From an uncultured Mycobacteriaceae bacterium (GTDB lineage Bacteria > Actinomycetota > Actinomycetes > Mycobacteriales > Mycobacteriaceae), in assembly GCA_902826815.1 (NCBI GenBank), contig CADEGF010000009.1, positions 1 through 64,000 of the forward strand: a stretch of DNA of 64,000 bases, read 5' to 3'. This document shows, one piece after another, positions 9,675 to 18,547 of the stretch (position 1 is the first letter of the stretch; every line of letters begins with the position of its first letter). The position numbers and the translations under genes are program-made. The notes under the pieces were generated by a model. That model saw only the letters and a program-made list of their open reading frames with translations. It was not told the DNA's origin and did not search any database.

Positions 9675-10436
9675 ATGCCCGAAGGTGACACCGTCTTCAA
9701 CACCGCCGCCAAGCTGCGCGAGGCGTTGGAGGGAAAGACGTTGACGCGCTGCGATGTTCGCGTACCCCGCTACGCCACCGTCGACCTCACCGGTCAGCGG
9801 GTCGACGAGGTCGTCAGCCGCGGCAAGCACCTCTTCATCCGCGTCGGCACGGCCAGCATCCATTCGCATCTGAAGATGGACGGCAGTTGGCGGGTCGGCA
9901 GCGCCGCAAGGCCGAGCAGCGCTGGACATCGCATCCGGATCATTCTCGAGGCGGGCGACGTACAGGCGGCGGGCATCGACCTCGGCGTTCTTGAGATTCT
10001 CGAACGTGTCAGCGACGAGGACGCCGTCGCCCACCTCGGCCCCGATCTGCTTGGCCCGGACTGGGATCCGCACATCGCGGTCGCGAACCTGATCGCCGAA
10101 CCGGAGCGCCCGCTTTCCGAAGCGCTGCTCGACCAGCGTGTGATGGCAGGCATCGGAAACGTGTACTGCAACGAGCTGTGCTTCGTCTTCGGGCACCTGC
10201 CGACCACGCCGGTTGGCTCGGTGAAGGATCCGTTGCGATTGGTTCAACGGGCCCGCGACATGCTGTGGCTGAACCGGTCTCGCTTCAACCGGACCACCAC
10301 CGGCGACACCCGCCGTGGACAACAGGTCTGGGTGTACGGACGCGCCGACGAGCCATGCCGACGGTGCGGCACGGCCATCGAATCGGACTGGCGTGGTGAG
10401 CGGGTCACCTTCTGGTGCCCCGTGTGCCAGCGCTAG
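9675..10436 (+). CDS. nei2: Fpg/Nei-family DNA glycosylase (endonuclease VIII)
   Basis: This 253-residue base-excision repair enzyme starts MPEGDT. P2 forms the Schiff base, E3 is catalytic, and K51 (SRGKHL) is the conserved hairpin lysine. The H2TH segment ([13 protein letters not shown]) and a C-terminal zinc finger (C228, C231, C248, C251) are complete. It removes oxidised pyrimidines and cuts at abasic sites. The ATG at 9675 is required because proline must be residue 2. In M. tuberculosis the ortholog likewise follows lhr. The last 32 bp overlap the convergent XRE regulator. Confidence 0.94.
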   Translation: MPEGDTVFNTAAKLREALEGKTLTRCDVRVPRYATVDLTGQRVDEVVSRGKHLFIRVGTASIHSHLKMDGSWRVGSAARPSSAGHRIRIILEAGDVQAAGIDLGVLEILERVSDEDAVAHLGPDLLGPDWDPHIAVANLIAEPERPLSEALLDQRVMAGIGNVYCNELCFVFGHLPTTPVGSVKDPLRLVQRARDMLWLNRSRFNRTTTGDTRRGQQVWVYGRADEPCRRCGTAIESDWRGERVTFWCPVCQR

Positions 10437-10992
10437 ACCTGGGCCGCATGATCAAAGCCGCCACATGGTAGATGCACCGCGACTGCCCGCCGTTGGCGTA
10501 ACCATGCGGACAGTCGGCGGCGAAGTACACCGAGTCGCCGGGACCCAGCCGCACTTCGCGCTTGTCGATCGTCATCGTGAGCGTGCCGGACTGCACGGCG
10601 ACGAATTCGTGCGAGCCCGGCGCGTAGGCCGGATACATGCCCGCGTCGCAGCCGGCGGGCAGGGTGCTGCGCACCCACTCGAAATTGACGCCGGGCACCA
10701 CTGGCGTCAGGATCGTGCGCTGCCAGCCACCCGGCTCGTCGACTGTGTCCTGCGCTGCGGCCCTTCGAACGATGATGCGATCGGCATCGGGTTCGGCGAC
10801 CAGGTCGGCCAGCGTGACCTCCAGCCCGGTCGCGATGCGGTCCAGCACCAACACCGTCGGCGCCTTGTCGCCCCGTTCCACCGACGACAGCATGCTCACG
10901 CTGACGTCCGACCGGTCTGCAAGTTCGCGCAGGGTCAGCCCGCGTTCGGTGCGCTTCGACTGAATGCGCTTGCCCAACGACTTTAAATTCAT
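10405..10992 (-). CDS. XRE-family regulator with C-terminal cupin
   Basis: This 195-residue regulator has an HTH_3 domain at about 7-60 ([23 protein letters not shown]) and a cupin barrel at about 120-185. This architecture is usual for regulators sensing small metabolites. It is divergent from an MFS transporter 48 bp away. On its strand TACTAT lies 7 nt before the ATG, so its transcript would be leaderless. A palindrome covers that -10, consistent with autorepression and control of the transporter. Confidence 0.86.
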   Translation of the reverse strand: MNLKSLGKRIQSKRTERGLTLRELADRSDVSVSMLSSVERGDKAPTVLVLDRIATGLEVTLADLVAEPDADRIIVRRAAAQDTVDEPGGWQRTILTPVVPGVNFEWVRSTLPAGCDAGMYPAYAPGSHEFVAVQSGTLTMTIDKREVRLGPGDSVYFAADCPHGYANGGQSRCIYHVAALIMRPRSSAGTRGTRR

Positions 10993-10996
10993 ATAC

Positions 10997-11010
10997 GTTA
11001 TAGTAATAAC
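10997..11010. promoter_or_regulatory. candidate XRE operator over divergent -10 boxes
   Basis: GTTATAGTAATAAC has perfect 5-bp arms (GTTAT/ATAAC) around AGTA. It contains TATAGT on the plus strand (a possible -10 of the MFS gene) and TACTAT on the minus strand (a possible -10 of the regulator). One bound protein could therefore shut both promoters. Binding by the XRE protein is inferred from position. Confidence 0.55.
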
Positions 11011-11040
11011 AAATTCCGCGATAGCGAACAGCTCTGGAGT

Positions 11041-12297
11041 ATGACTTTCCGACGGCCCCGCCCCTTTTACGGCTGGCTCATGGTCAGCGGGCTTGGGGTA
11101 ACCGAACTGGTGTCGTGGGGCGTGCTGGTATACGCCTTCTCGGTTCTCATCGTTCCCATGCGCGCCGAATTAGATTGGACCGTAGCCGAACTCAGCGGTG
11201 CATACGCCACCGGCGTGGTCATCTCGGGGCTGTTGGCAATCCCCGTCGGACGGATGTTGCAGGCGCACGGCGCACGTGGGTTGATGACCTTCGGCACCGT
11301 GGCCACCGTCGCAACACTGGTGTTGTGGTCGCAGGTGCAGTCGCAGGCAGTGTTCTACTGCGTATTCGCTATCGGCGGGCTGGCGATGGCGACGACACTG
11401 TACGAGCCGGTGTTCGCGGTCACCGCCGCCTGGTTCGACCGGCACCGACCGAGGGCGGTGCTGGTGCTCACGGTGTTCGGTGGCCTTGCCAGCGTCGTGT
11501 TCATACCGCTCACCGCCGCACTCGTCGATGCGCTCGGCTGGCGTGCCGCGCTCATCGTGCTGGCCGTCATCGCGGCCGTCGTCGGGCTACCGGTGCACGG
11601 GCTGCTGGTCCGGCGGCGCCCGGCCGATCTTGGCCTGCATCCCGACGGCGCCGCAAGGCCGCCTGCGCCTGCGCCCCACCACATCACCGGCAGCACCCGC
11701 GCCGTGCTCGGTGTCTCGTCCTTCTGGTGGCTGACGCTGTGCCTGGTGATGTCGACCGCGGCCAGGTTCGGCGTCAGCGTGGTGCTGGTCGCCTACCTCA
11801 CCGACCGCGAGTATCCGCTTTCCACTGCTGCGCTTGCAGCGGGTGGGGTAGGACTGTTCCAGGTTGGCGGACGGCTGCTGGTGACAGCGCTGAACAGTCG
11901 GCTACCCGAACACCTCACCACGGCCGCGGTCTTCCTCGGCCAAGGCATAGGAATCACACTTCCGTTGTACGCCAGGGGAACCGGGCCGGCAGCCACCGCC
12001 GCGATCGTGGTGTTCGTCGTGCTGTTCGGGCTTGGCTTCGGGCAGGAGGCGCTGCTGCGCGGAACTCTCGTCGCGTCCTACTACGGACCGGCGAACTACC
12101 CCAGCATCAACGGGATACTGGGGGCGTTCGTGGTGGGTGCACGGGCGGCGGGCCCGCTTCTCGCGGGCCTCGCCGTCACCGCAGTGGGCGGTTACCAACT
12201 GGTGCTCGCCACTGCCTCGCTGCTGTGCTGCGGCAGTGCGATCACCCTCGTCCTTGCGCACCGGAAGCGGCGGGACGAGATCGCGACACCGCGTTAG
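11041..12297 (+). CDS. MFS transporter (monocarboxylate/oxalate-formate antiporter-like)
   Basis: This 418-residue protein has about 12 hydrophobic membrane segments, with a cytoplasmic MFS loop near residues 195-215 between the two halves. The opening FYGWLMVSGLGVTELVSWG is typical of monocarboxylate or oxalate:formate antiporter-like members that follow XRE-cupin regulators. GGAG sits just before the ATG. The transported compound is unknown; the divergent cupin regulator suggests an inducible small organic acid or amine. Confidence 0.83.
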   Translation: MTFRRPRPFYGWLMVSGLGVTELVSWGVLVYAFSVLIVPMRAELDWTVAELSGAYATGVVISGLLAIPVGRMLQAHGARGLMTFGTVATVATLVLWSQVQSQAVFYCVFAIGGLAMATTLYEPVFAVTAAWFDRHRPRAVLVLTVFGGLASVVFIPLTAALVDALGWRAALIVLAVIAAVVGLPVHGLLVRRRPADLGLHPDGAARPPAPAPHHITGSTRAVLGVSSFWWLTLCLVMSTAARFGVSVVLVAYLTDREYPLSTAALAAGGVGLFQVGGRLLVTALNSRLPEHLTTAAVFLGQGIGITLPLYARGTGPAATAAIVVFVVLFGLGFGQEALLRGTLVASYYGPANYPSINGILGAFVVGARAAGPLLAGLAVTAVGGYQLVLATASLLCCGSAITLVLAHRKRRDEIATPR

Positions 12298-12397
12298 GGC
12301 AGCGCCAGCCTTCGCCGAAACGGCATTCCAGCAGAAGTTTTTCGAGTGAGCGCCTGCCGGAATGCAATTTCGCGGTGAATCAGGGCAGCGCCAGCCT
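12296..12397. repeat. 16-bp direct repeat around the hairpin
   Basis: AGGGCAGCGCCAGCCT occurs at 12296-12311, across the MFS stop codon, and again at 12382-12397, in the last codons of the desaturase gene on the other strand. The two copies are identical and bracket the convergent hairpin. The second is genuine coding sequence (RLALP plus stop), so the first looks like a copy of it. Confidence 0.7.
12316..12372. terminator. bidirectional terminator-like hairpin
   Basis: Two 19-nt arms (12316-12334 and 12354-12372, core GCATTCC/GGAATGC) pair at 16 of 19 positions around a 19-nt loop. They lie between the convergent MFS and desaturase genes. There is no clear U-run, as is common for mycobacterial terminators. 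Confidence 0.6.
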
Positions 12398-13480
12398 GAC
12401 GATCTTGCGCACCACGGTCGCGAACTGCTTGGGCAGCGAACCCTGGTTGTAGGGAATCCCGTAGCGCCGGCAGATCTCCTGCACCTCCGGCGCGATCTCG
12501 GCGTGCCGATGGGCCGGGACGTCGGGGAACAGATGGTGCTCGATCTGGAACGACAGGTTGCCGCTCAGGATGTGAAAGAGCTTTCCGCCGGTCAGGTTCG
12601 CCGATCCGAGGATCTGGCGGAAGTACCAGCCGCCGCGGGTCTCGGCCTTGGTCTCCTCGATCGAGAACTCCTGCACGTCTTCTGGGAAGTGTCCGCAGAA
12701 GATGATCATGTAGGACCAGACGTTGCGCATCAGGTTGGCGGTCATGTTGCCCGCGAACACGAACGGCGCGAACGGCCCGGCCAACAACGGGAACGCCACG
12801 TAATCCTTGAGCGTCTGTCGCTTGGTCTTGCGCCAGATCGCGTCGAGGATGTCGCGCTTGTCGGCGACGGTGATCTCGCCCGACCGGATCCGCTCGGTCT
12901 CCAACTCGTGAAGCGCGACGCCATACTGGAACAACACCATCAGCAGGAAGGCGTAGACCGGGTTGCCGAGGAAATACGGGGTCCAGCGCTGGTCCTTACT
13001 CATCCGCAGGATGCCGTAGCCCACATCGCGGTCCATGCCGACGATGTTGGTGTAGGTGTGGTGCATGTAGTTGTGCGAATGACGCCACTGGTCGGCGGGG
13101 CACGCGGTGTCCCACTCGAACTTCTTGCTCGCCAACGCCGGATCGCCGGTCCAGTCGTACTGGCCGTGCATGATGTTGTGGCCGATCTCCATGTTGTCGA
13201 GGATCTTCGCGATCCCCAGCATCGCGGTGCCCGCAAGCCAGAACGGCGGGAAGATGCCGCCGAAGAGCAGCGCCCGGCCGGTGACCTCCAAACCGCGCTG
13301 CGCCTTGATGATCCGGCGGATGTAGGTCACGTCGCGCTCGCCGAGGTCGGCGATCACGCGCTCCTTGAGCGCATCGAGCTCACGGCCGAATGCCTCGGCC
13401 TGCTCGGGGGTCAGGGTGACGGTCTTGCCTGCGACGGTCTTCTGCAGAGTCTTCTGCTGGGTGATGGTCGGGGTGGTCAT
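12380..13480 (-). CDS. desA3: DesA3-type membrane acyl-CoA desaturase
   Basis: This 366-residue integral-membrane diiron desaturase has three histidine boxes: HNIMH (101-105), HSHNYMHH (134-141) and QIEHHLFP (about 313-320), with hydrophobic segments between them. It introduces the delta-9 double bond into stearoyl-CoA to give oleate, taking electrons from the oxidoreductase encoded just upstream. AAGGAGA precedes the ATG, as expected for the second gene of a leadered operon. The pair corresponds to M. tuberculosis Rv3229c-Rv3230c, though the surrounding genes differ. Confidence 0.9.
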   Translation of the reverse strand: MTTPTITQQKTLQKTVAGKTVTLTPEQAEAFGRELDALKERVIADLGERDVTYIRRIIKAQRGLEVTGRALLFGGIFPPFWLAGTAMLGIAKILDNMEIGHNIMHGQYDWTGDPALASKKFEWDTACPADQWRHSHNYMHHTYTNIVGMDRDVGYGILRMSKDQRWTPYFLGNPVYAFLLMVLFQYGVALHELETERIRSGEITVADKRDILDAIWRKTKRQTLKDYVAFPLLAGPFAPFVFAGNMTANLMRNVWSYMIIFCGHFPEDVQEFSIEETKAETRGGWYFRQILGSANLTGGKLFHILSGNLSFQIEHHLFPDVPAHRHAEIAPEVQEICRRYGIPYNQGSLPKQFATVVRKIVRLALP

Positions 13481-13492
13481 GATTCTCCTTAC

Positions 13493-14545
13493 CTAGAGGG
13501 CGATCTCGACGTTGCCGACGGGAGCGGACACACAGATCTGCACGTCCTCTTCCTCAGCGGTGGAGACCGTTCCGGTGATCAGATTGCGTACCGTGCCGCT
13601 GGTCTTGCGGCGGGTGCAGCTGTGGCAGATGCCCATCCGGCATCCGCTTTCGGGGGTGAGTCCAGCATTCTCGGCCTGTACCAGCAGCGGCTGGCCGTCA
13701 TCGGTGGCCTCTATACCGCTGTCGGTGAACGTGATTCGGCCGCCGGTGGATTCGCCAGGGACGTCGAACGCGGGTGGGACGAAGCTCTCGGAACGAGCAT
13801 CGGAGCACTGCGCACGCACGGCGTCCACCAGTGCCTGCGGTCCGCAGACGAACACCGCGCCCGGTGCAGGCATCGCGGCGGCCAGGTGGTCGGCATCGAA
13901 ATGGCCGACAAGGTCGCCGCGCCCTTCGCGGGTGTAGCCGTGCAGCACGCGGATACCTGGCATCGCCGCAAGTTCGTCGGCGTAGCAGGCTTCCTCGGCG
14001 CTGCGCGCGTAGTGGATGAAGGCGATTTCGCGATCCGAACCTTCGCCGCGCATGGTGCGCAGCATCGACATCACCGGTGTGATTCCGCTGCCACCGGAGA
14101 CGAACAGGACCCGCGTCGGCCGCTCGGTCGGCAGGGTGAAGTCGCCACCGACCGAGTCGAGGCCGAGGACCATTCCCGGTCGCGCGTTATCGCACAGGTA
14201 GGTGGAGACGAGTCCGCCGTCATGTCGGCCGATGGTCAGCTCGATGTGCGTCGCGTCTTCTGCGCTCGCAGGCGAGTAGCAGCGGGTCCTGCGGCGGCCG
14301 TCGATCTCGACGGTGAGGTTGATGTGCTGGCCGGCCTCAAATCCGGTGAACGCTTGATTCGGTTCCAGGATGAGCGTCACGCTGCGCGGCGTCTGCCGCC
14401 GCACCGCGACGACCTTCGCGCGGGCCTCGCCGTTCGTCCAGGTCGGGTCGACTAGCTCGGTATATCGGTCCACGCCGTGGGGGCCGGTCAGCAGCTCCAG
14501 AAGGGGCGACCGTCGCGCTCGGCGTGTCAAAGTTTGAGTGAACAT
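13493..14545 (-). CDS. desaturase electron-donor oxidoreductase (FNR plus 2Fe-2S)
   Basis: This 350-residue reductase has an FAD-binding barrel (RCYS, 88-91), an NAD(P)H-binding domain (GGSGITP, 151-157) and a C-terminal plant-type ferredoxin domain ligated by C302, C307, C310 and C338. It matches the Rv3230c type that passes electrons from NADPH to DesA3. Twelve bases separate it from the desaturase start, so the two form an operon. The divergent TetR gene starts 70 bp upstream. Confidence 0.9.
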   Translation of the reverse strand: MFTQTLTRRARRSPLLELLTGPHGVDRYTELVDPTWTNGEARAKVVAVRRQTPRSVTLILEPNQAFTGFEAGQHINLTVEIDGRRRTRCYSPASAEDATHIELTIGRHDGGLVSTYLCDNARPGMVLGLDSVGGDFTLPTERPTRVLFVSGGSGITPVMSMLRTMRGEGSDREIAFIHYARSAEEACYADELAAMPGIRVLHGYTREGRGDLVGHFDADHLAAAMPAPGAVFVCGPQALVDAVRAQCSDARSESFVPPAFDVPGESTGGRITFTDSGIEATDDGQPLLVQAENAGLTPESGCRMGICHSCTRRKTSGTVRNLITGTVSTAEEEDVQICVSAPVGNVEIAL

Positions 14546-14615
14546 GTGTATACCGTGCGCGAGTACAGTGGGCTACGTCAATGAAATCGATGCTGATTGT
14601 GTTAGGTTTCACAGA

Positions 14616-15290
14616 GTGAACAGTCGTTCGCCTAGCTCACGTACGAGCAGGTCAAGTAGATCGCGTTCACGGGACACTCCGTCGCGCGAGGAGCGCAAGG
14701 AGGCGACCCGGCGCGCGATCATCGCCGCATCGCTGGCCCTCCTGGAGGACCGCAGCTTCAGCGCGCTGAGCCTTCGCGAAGTGACCCGCGCCACCGGTAT
14801 CGCCCCTGCTGCGTTCTACCGGCATTTCGAGTCGATGGAGGCGCTCGGCCTTGTCCTGATCGACGAATCGTTCCGGTCGCTGCGGGATATGTTGCGCGGC
14901 GCGCGGGCAGGCAAGCTCGACCCGACCCGGATCATCGAGTCCTCGGTCGACATCCTGATCGCGGGCGTCAATGCGCGCCGCGAACACTGGATATTCATTG
15001 GCCGTGAGCGGTCAAGCGGTCTCAGCGTGCTGCGCTACGCGATCCGCACCGAGATCCGGCTCATCACCTCGGAGCTGGCGATCGACCTCGCCCGCTTCCC
15101 CGGGTTGAACGAGTGGAGCAGCGAGGACCTCAACATCTTGGCGACCTTGTTCGTCAACGCGATGATCGTCATCGCCGAGGCCGTCGAGGACGCCAATGAC
15201 GCTGCGGCGCTTGAAGAGATCAAACGCACCGCCGTCAAACAGCTGCGGATGATCACCGTCGGCGTGACCGGGTGGCGCAGCACCACCTGA
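14616..15290 (+). CDS. TetR regulator of FabR/DesT type
   Basis: This regulator of about 224 residues has the HTH sequence LREVTRATGIAPAAFYRHFES followed by MEALGLVLIDE. That combination is the hallmark of FabR and DesT, the acyl-CoA-sensing repressors of unsaturated fatty acid genes. The N-terminus is rich in Ser and Arg. GTG at 14616 is chosen because TAGGTT lies 7 nt upstream; an in-frame upstream ATG at 14538 would overlap the reductase gene. It probably represses the divergent reductase-desA3 operon according to membrane unsaturation. Confidence 0.85.
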   Translation: MNSRSPSSRTSRSSRSRSRDTPSREERKEATRRAIIAASLALLEDRSFSALSLREVTRATGIAPAAFYRHFESMEALGLVLIDESFRSLRDMLRGARAGKLDPTRIIESSVDILIAGVNARREHWIFIGRERSSGLSVLRYAIRTEIRLITSELAIDLARFPGLNEWSSEDLNILATLFVNAMIVIAEAVEDANDAAALEEIKRTAVKQLRMITVGVTGWRSTT

Positions 15291-15293
15291 GGA

Positions 15294-15725
15294 TCACACC
15301 GTGCAGTCAGTGCCTGCCGCGTCTCGGGCGATCAGGCAGGCCGACGGATTGCTGAGTTTCCACTTGCCGTCCTGGTCCACCCAGTAGATGTCGTGTGTCC
15401 TTGTGCCCAATACCGGCACGCTGATAGCGAGCTGGGCGTCGAGCCGGTCACCGTCCACAGCCGGGTTCTGCACCTTCCACGTCATCACCCCCGAGTAGCG
15501 GTTGATCGCGCCCGCGATGTTGTTCGCCGTCGGCACCGCGGCCTGCCCACCCTCGAGTTCACCGGCGCGCTCGGAATCACTCAGAGACATGTTGAGCACC
15601 CGCTGAAGCGCAGATGTCAGCTGATCCGCGGACGGCACAGCAGGCGTTGGCTCGGCGAAAGCCATACCGCTTCCGGTGAACCCGCCGATGGACAATGTCG
15701 CGACCGCGACCAGTACCGCGCGCAT
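15294..15725 (-). CDS. secreted MTB12/CFP-2-like low molecular weight antigen
   Basis: This 143-residue protein has a Sec signal peptide (MRAVLVAVATLS to AFA) and a mature domain starting EPTPAVPSADQLTSALQRVLN. The pattern resembles the MTB12 antigen family (VPTAAQLTSLLN in Rv2376c, from memory), including a C-terminal WVDQDGKWKLS strand. The ATG at 15725 is chosen over an upstream start because it begins the signal peptide and has a GAGAGGTG site. The function of the family is unknown. Two C-terminal cysteines could form a disulphide. Confidence 0.75.
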   Translation of the reverse strand: MRAVLVAVATLSIGGFTGSGMAFAEPTPAVPSADQLTSALQRVLNMSLSDSERAGELEGGQAAVPTANNIAGAINRYSGVMTWKVQNPAVDGDRLDAQLAISVPVLGTRTHDIYWVDQDGKWKLSNPSACLIARDAAGTDCTV

Positions 15726-15857
15726 GAACAACACCTCTCGCTCCCGTTTGAATCGCCCAACCAGACCACCTCCCGTATGCCGGGTCAAGACCTACGTCCG
15801 CGCCACCGAACGCCTCACCTGAGAAATACCTGAGGACGTCGCGGCGTTCCATGAGTC

Positions 15858-16103
15858 ATGAAGTTCGCAGTTTCCGCAGTCGCAGCAGCCGTTGTCGCCT
15901 TGGGGGCGTTGGGTTTCGCCGCAGAGGCAGGTGCCGCACCCAGCGGAGTCGGCTCGGCGGCCGACGCCGTGAAGGAACTCCAGGCCGATGGTTACACCGT
16001 GCAGATCAACGGCGCTGTGAACAGGTCGCTCTCGGAGTGCTCTGTCACCGCAGTGCATCCGGGCTCCACGATCTATGTCGACATAGCCTGCCCATCAACG
16101 TAA
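15858..16103 (+). CDS. small secreted protein
   Basis: This 81-residue protein has a clear signal peptide (residues 1-26, ending AAEAGA) and a mature part of about 55 residues. Two cysteines (ECSVTAV and DIACPS) probably form a disulphide. Small secreted proteins ending in this CSVT/V-x-CP pattern are common and uncharacterised in mycobacteria. It is 13 bp upstream of the crotonase gene, which has its own -10-like box, so co-transcription is uncertain. Confidence 0.7.
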   Translation: MKFAVSAVAAAVVALGALGFAAEAGAAPSGVGSAADAVKELQADGYTVQINGAVNRSLSECSVTAVHPGSTIYVDIACPST

Positions 16104-16116
16104 TAACGTGTGGTTC

Positions 16117-16902
16117 ATGCCACATCTGGATCTGACGTACCCGCGCCCCGAGATCGCCGTCATCACGCTCAACCGGCCCGAGAAACTCAACGCCCTGTCG
16201 CGCGATCTGGTGGAGTCCCTGCACACCACCATCGACGACATCGCCGCCAACGACGAGTGCCGGGTTGTGGTGCTCACCGGCGCCGGACGTGGGTTCTGTT
16301 CGGGCCTTGACCTGACCGACGTCGGTTCGACCGGCGCGGGCACAGGCCTGGAGTTCCCGCGGTCGGGCATGCGGTGGCAGGAACGCATCGCCGACCTGAC
16401 CGCCCGGATCCACCGGCTGCGCCAGCCGGTGATCGCGGCGGTCAACGGCCCGGCGTACGGCGGCGGCCTTGGCATCGCGGCGGCCTGCGACATCCGGATG
16501 GCGGGCGAGTCCGCGCGGTTCTGCACGCAGTTCATCAAGCTCGGCCTCGGCGGCTGCGACATCGGCGTCAGCTACACGCTGCCGCGCATCATCGGCGCAG
16601 GACCCGCATTCGACATGATCCTGACCGCCCGCGTCGTCGACGCCGAGGAGGCACTTCGGCTCGGCCTTGTCACCCGGCGGTCGAAGGATTCGGCCCTGCT
16701 CGACGACGCGCTCGCGGTGGCCGAAACCCTCTGCGGATACGGCGAATTCGGGGTCGAGTCGACCAAACAGGTGTTGTGGGCGAACCTGGAGGCGTCAAGC
16801 CTCGAAGCGGCGTTGCACGTGGAGAACCGCAGCCAGATCCTGGCGTCGACCGGCGGCGCGGTGGCCCGCTTCAGCGAGGAGTTCCGCCACCGTCCACGAT
16901 GA
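16117..16902 (+). CDS. enoyl-CoA hydratase/isomerase family (crotonase)
   Basis: This crotonase-fold protein of 261 residues has the oxyanion-hole segments RGFCSGLDL and NGPAYGGGLGIAAACD. The two glutamates of true hydratases are absent: the GGGCE position reads GGGLG and the second is phenylalanine. An aspartate in GGCDIGVSY is kept, as in dienoyl-CoA isomerases. It probably acts on an acyl-CoA, but hydratase activity is doubtful. ATG at 16117 is favoured because TAACGT lies 7 nt upstream; GTG at 16108 would add three residues. It overlaps the convergent SDR gene by 32 bp. Confidence 0.82.
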   Translation: MPHLDLTYPRPEIAVITLNRPEKLNALSRDLVESLHTTIDDIAANDECRVVVLTGAGRGFCSGLDLTDVGSTGAGTGLEFPRSGMRWQERIADLTARIHRLRQPVIAAVNGPAYGGGLGIAAACDIRMAGESARFCTQFIKLGLGGCDIGVSYTLPRIIGAGPAFDMILTARVVDAEEALRLGLVTRRSKDSALLDDALAVAETLCGYGEFGVESTKQVLWANLEASSLEAALHVENRSQILASTGGAVARFSEEFRHRPR

Positions 16903-17641
16903 CGACGCTGCCGGTCATGTAACTGCCTGCGTCCGAACACAACAGCAGCGCGGGCCCCACCATCTCGTCGGGCGAGGCGATCCGTCTCAACAGCGTGCCG
17001 CCGATCATCGCGTCGACCATCTCCTGCGGATTCTGCTGCATCATGTACGTGTCCACCGGTCCCGGCGCGATGGCGTTGACACGAACGCCATGATGCGCGA
17101 ACTCGGCGGCCATCGACCGCGTGAATGACATCATCGCGGCCTTCATCGACGAGTAGATCGACAGCATCGGCGAGAAGATGAACGCGCCGACGGACACCAC
17201 ATTCAACACCGCGGCGTGCTCGCTGACCTTCAGGTGCGGCAACGCCTCCTGAACGAGGAACACGGGCCCACGGAGGTTCACCTCGTACGACTTCGTCAGC
17301 GCGTCGACGGTCATCCCGCCGAGCGGCTGCGCCAACGGATTAGCGGCATTGTTCACCACCACGTCGACGCCGCCGTACTCGTCGACGGTCCGCTGCACCA
17401 GCGCACCGAGATCCTCGACGTCCCCGACGTGGGTCGGCACCCCTATTGCCTGGCCGCCGAGGTCCCGCAGATGCGCGGCGGCCTGTTCGCAGGCCTCGGG
17501 CTTGCGGCTGGCGACGACGACGCGGGCACCGGCAAGGGCGAATCCTTCCGCAAGGGCAAGGCCGATTCCGCGGGTCCCGCCCGTCACGATGACGGTGCGG
17601 TCGGACATGTCGAAGAGACTGTCGAATGTGCTGCGATCCAC
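16871..17641 (-). CDS. short-chain dehydrogenase/reductase
   Basis: This 256-residue classical SDR has TGGTRGIG, NNAAN, a catalytic YSSMK, and a C-terminal VVDGGGTPR of the FabG-like subgroup. The GTG at 17641, 4 bp after the stop of the upstream NmrA gene, gives the normal VDRSTFDSLFDMSDRTV opening. It is the last gene of a four-gene minus-strand run (MOSC, DUF1330, NmrA, SDR). The substrate is unknown. Confidence 0.86.
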   Translation of the reverse strand: MDRSTFDSLFDMSDRTVIVTGGTRGIGLALAEGFALAGARVVVASRKPEACEQAAAHLRDLGGQAIGVPTHVGDVEDLGALVQRTVDEYGGVDVVVNNAANPLAQPLGGMTVDALTKSYEVNLRGPVFLVQEALPHLKVSEHAAVLNVVSVGAFIFSPMLSIYSSMKAAMMSFTRSMAAEFAHHGVRVNAIAPGPVDTYMMQQNPQEMVDAMIGGTLLRRIASPDEMVGPALLLCSDAGSYMTGSVVIVDGGGTPR

Positions 17642-17645
17642 ACCG

Positions 17646-18545
17646 TCAGCTAAACACGTCGGCGTGCGCCGCCACATACTGCTCGACGGTTTGGGCCGGG
17701 GTCCCAGTGATCTGCACGACGTCGTCGGTGCTGCGGTCGTAGCGGCCCTCGCGGTGCAGGCGGGCCATCGTGGCGACGTGCTGCTGGACGTGCGGCGGCA
17801 GCCCGATCGGGGCCAGGACCAGCTCCGTCCATTCGTCGAGGGGCAGATCCTCCGCCGTCACCGGCCGGCCCAGTGCGCGGGAGTATTGCTCGGCCAGGCC
17901 GTTCTCGTCGAGGACGTCAGGTCCGGTCAGCTCGTAGACCTTGCCGGCGCGGCCCGCGGGATCACGGAGCACGGTGGCCACCACGCGGGCCACGTCGGCG
18001 GCGGCGATCGGCGACGTCCGCCCTTCGCCGAACGGAAGCACGAGCGCGCCGCGTTCACGGACCGAGGCCGCGGCCAGCATGGTGAGCAACGGGTTCTCCA
18101 TGAACACCGTCGGCCGCACGTGCACGACGGGCACACCCGACCAGCCCATGATGTGTTCGGCGAGCCAATGCAGCCGGTGCTGCCTGGATTCCGAGGTACT
18201 CGTCAGCGTCATCTGCGACACCGTCATCTGCGACATGTTGACGATGACCTCGACGGGCGCCGCCTCGAGCGCGACAGCGCAGACGATGGACGTCGCCGTC
18301 AGATAGTCCGGCGACACGCTCATGTTGAAGAACATCCGGTCGACGCCCGCCATCGCGTCAGCGACGTCCTGCGGGTTGGTCAGGTCACCGACGACAACCC
18401 CGGCCCCGAGGTCTCGAAGTGCGGTGGCGCGTTCGTCGTCGCGACGAACCATCGCCCGGACGGCCTGGCCGTCGTCGAGGAGAAGCTCGACCACGGCCCG
18501 GCTGACGCTTCCGATGCCGCCGCCCGCACCGGTGATCAAGTACAT
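17646..18545 (-). CDS. NmrA-like NAD(P)-binding protein
   Basis: This 299-residue atypical SDR starts MYLITGAGGGIGSVSRAVVE, with an Arg-rich strand (AMVRRDDE) that suggests NADP binding. It lacks a YxxxK pair, as is usual for NmrA/HSCARG-like sensors and NAD(P)H:quinone reductases. The ATG at 18545 lies two bases after the stop of the DUF1330 gene, so the two are translationally coupled. It may act as a reductase or a redox sensor. Confidence 0.82.
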   Translation of the reverse strand: MYLITGAGGGIGSVSRAVVELLLDDGQAVRAMVRRDDERATALRDLGAGVVVGDLTNPQDVADAMAGVDRMFFNMSVSPDYLTATSIVCAVALEAAPVEVIVNMSQMTVSQMTLTSTSESRQHRLHWLAEHIMGWSGVPVVHVRPTVFMENPLLTMLAAASVRERGALVLPFGEGRTSPIAAADVARVVATVLRDPAGRAGKVYELTGPDVLDENGLAEQYSRALGRPVTAEDLPLDEWTELVLAPIGLPPHVQQHVATMARLHREGRYDRSTDDVVQITGTPAQTVEQYVAAHADVFS

Positions 18546-18547
18546 GG

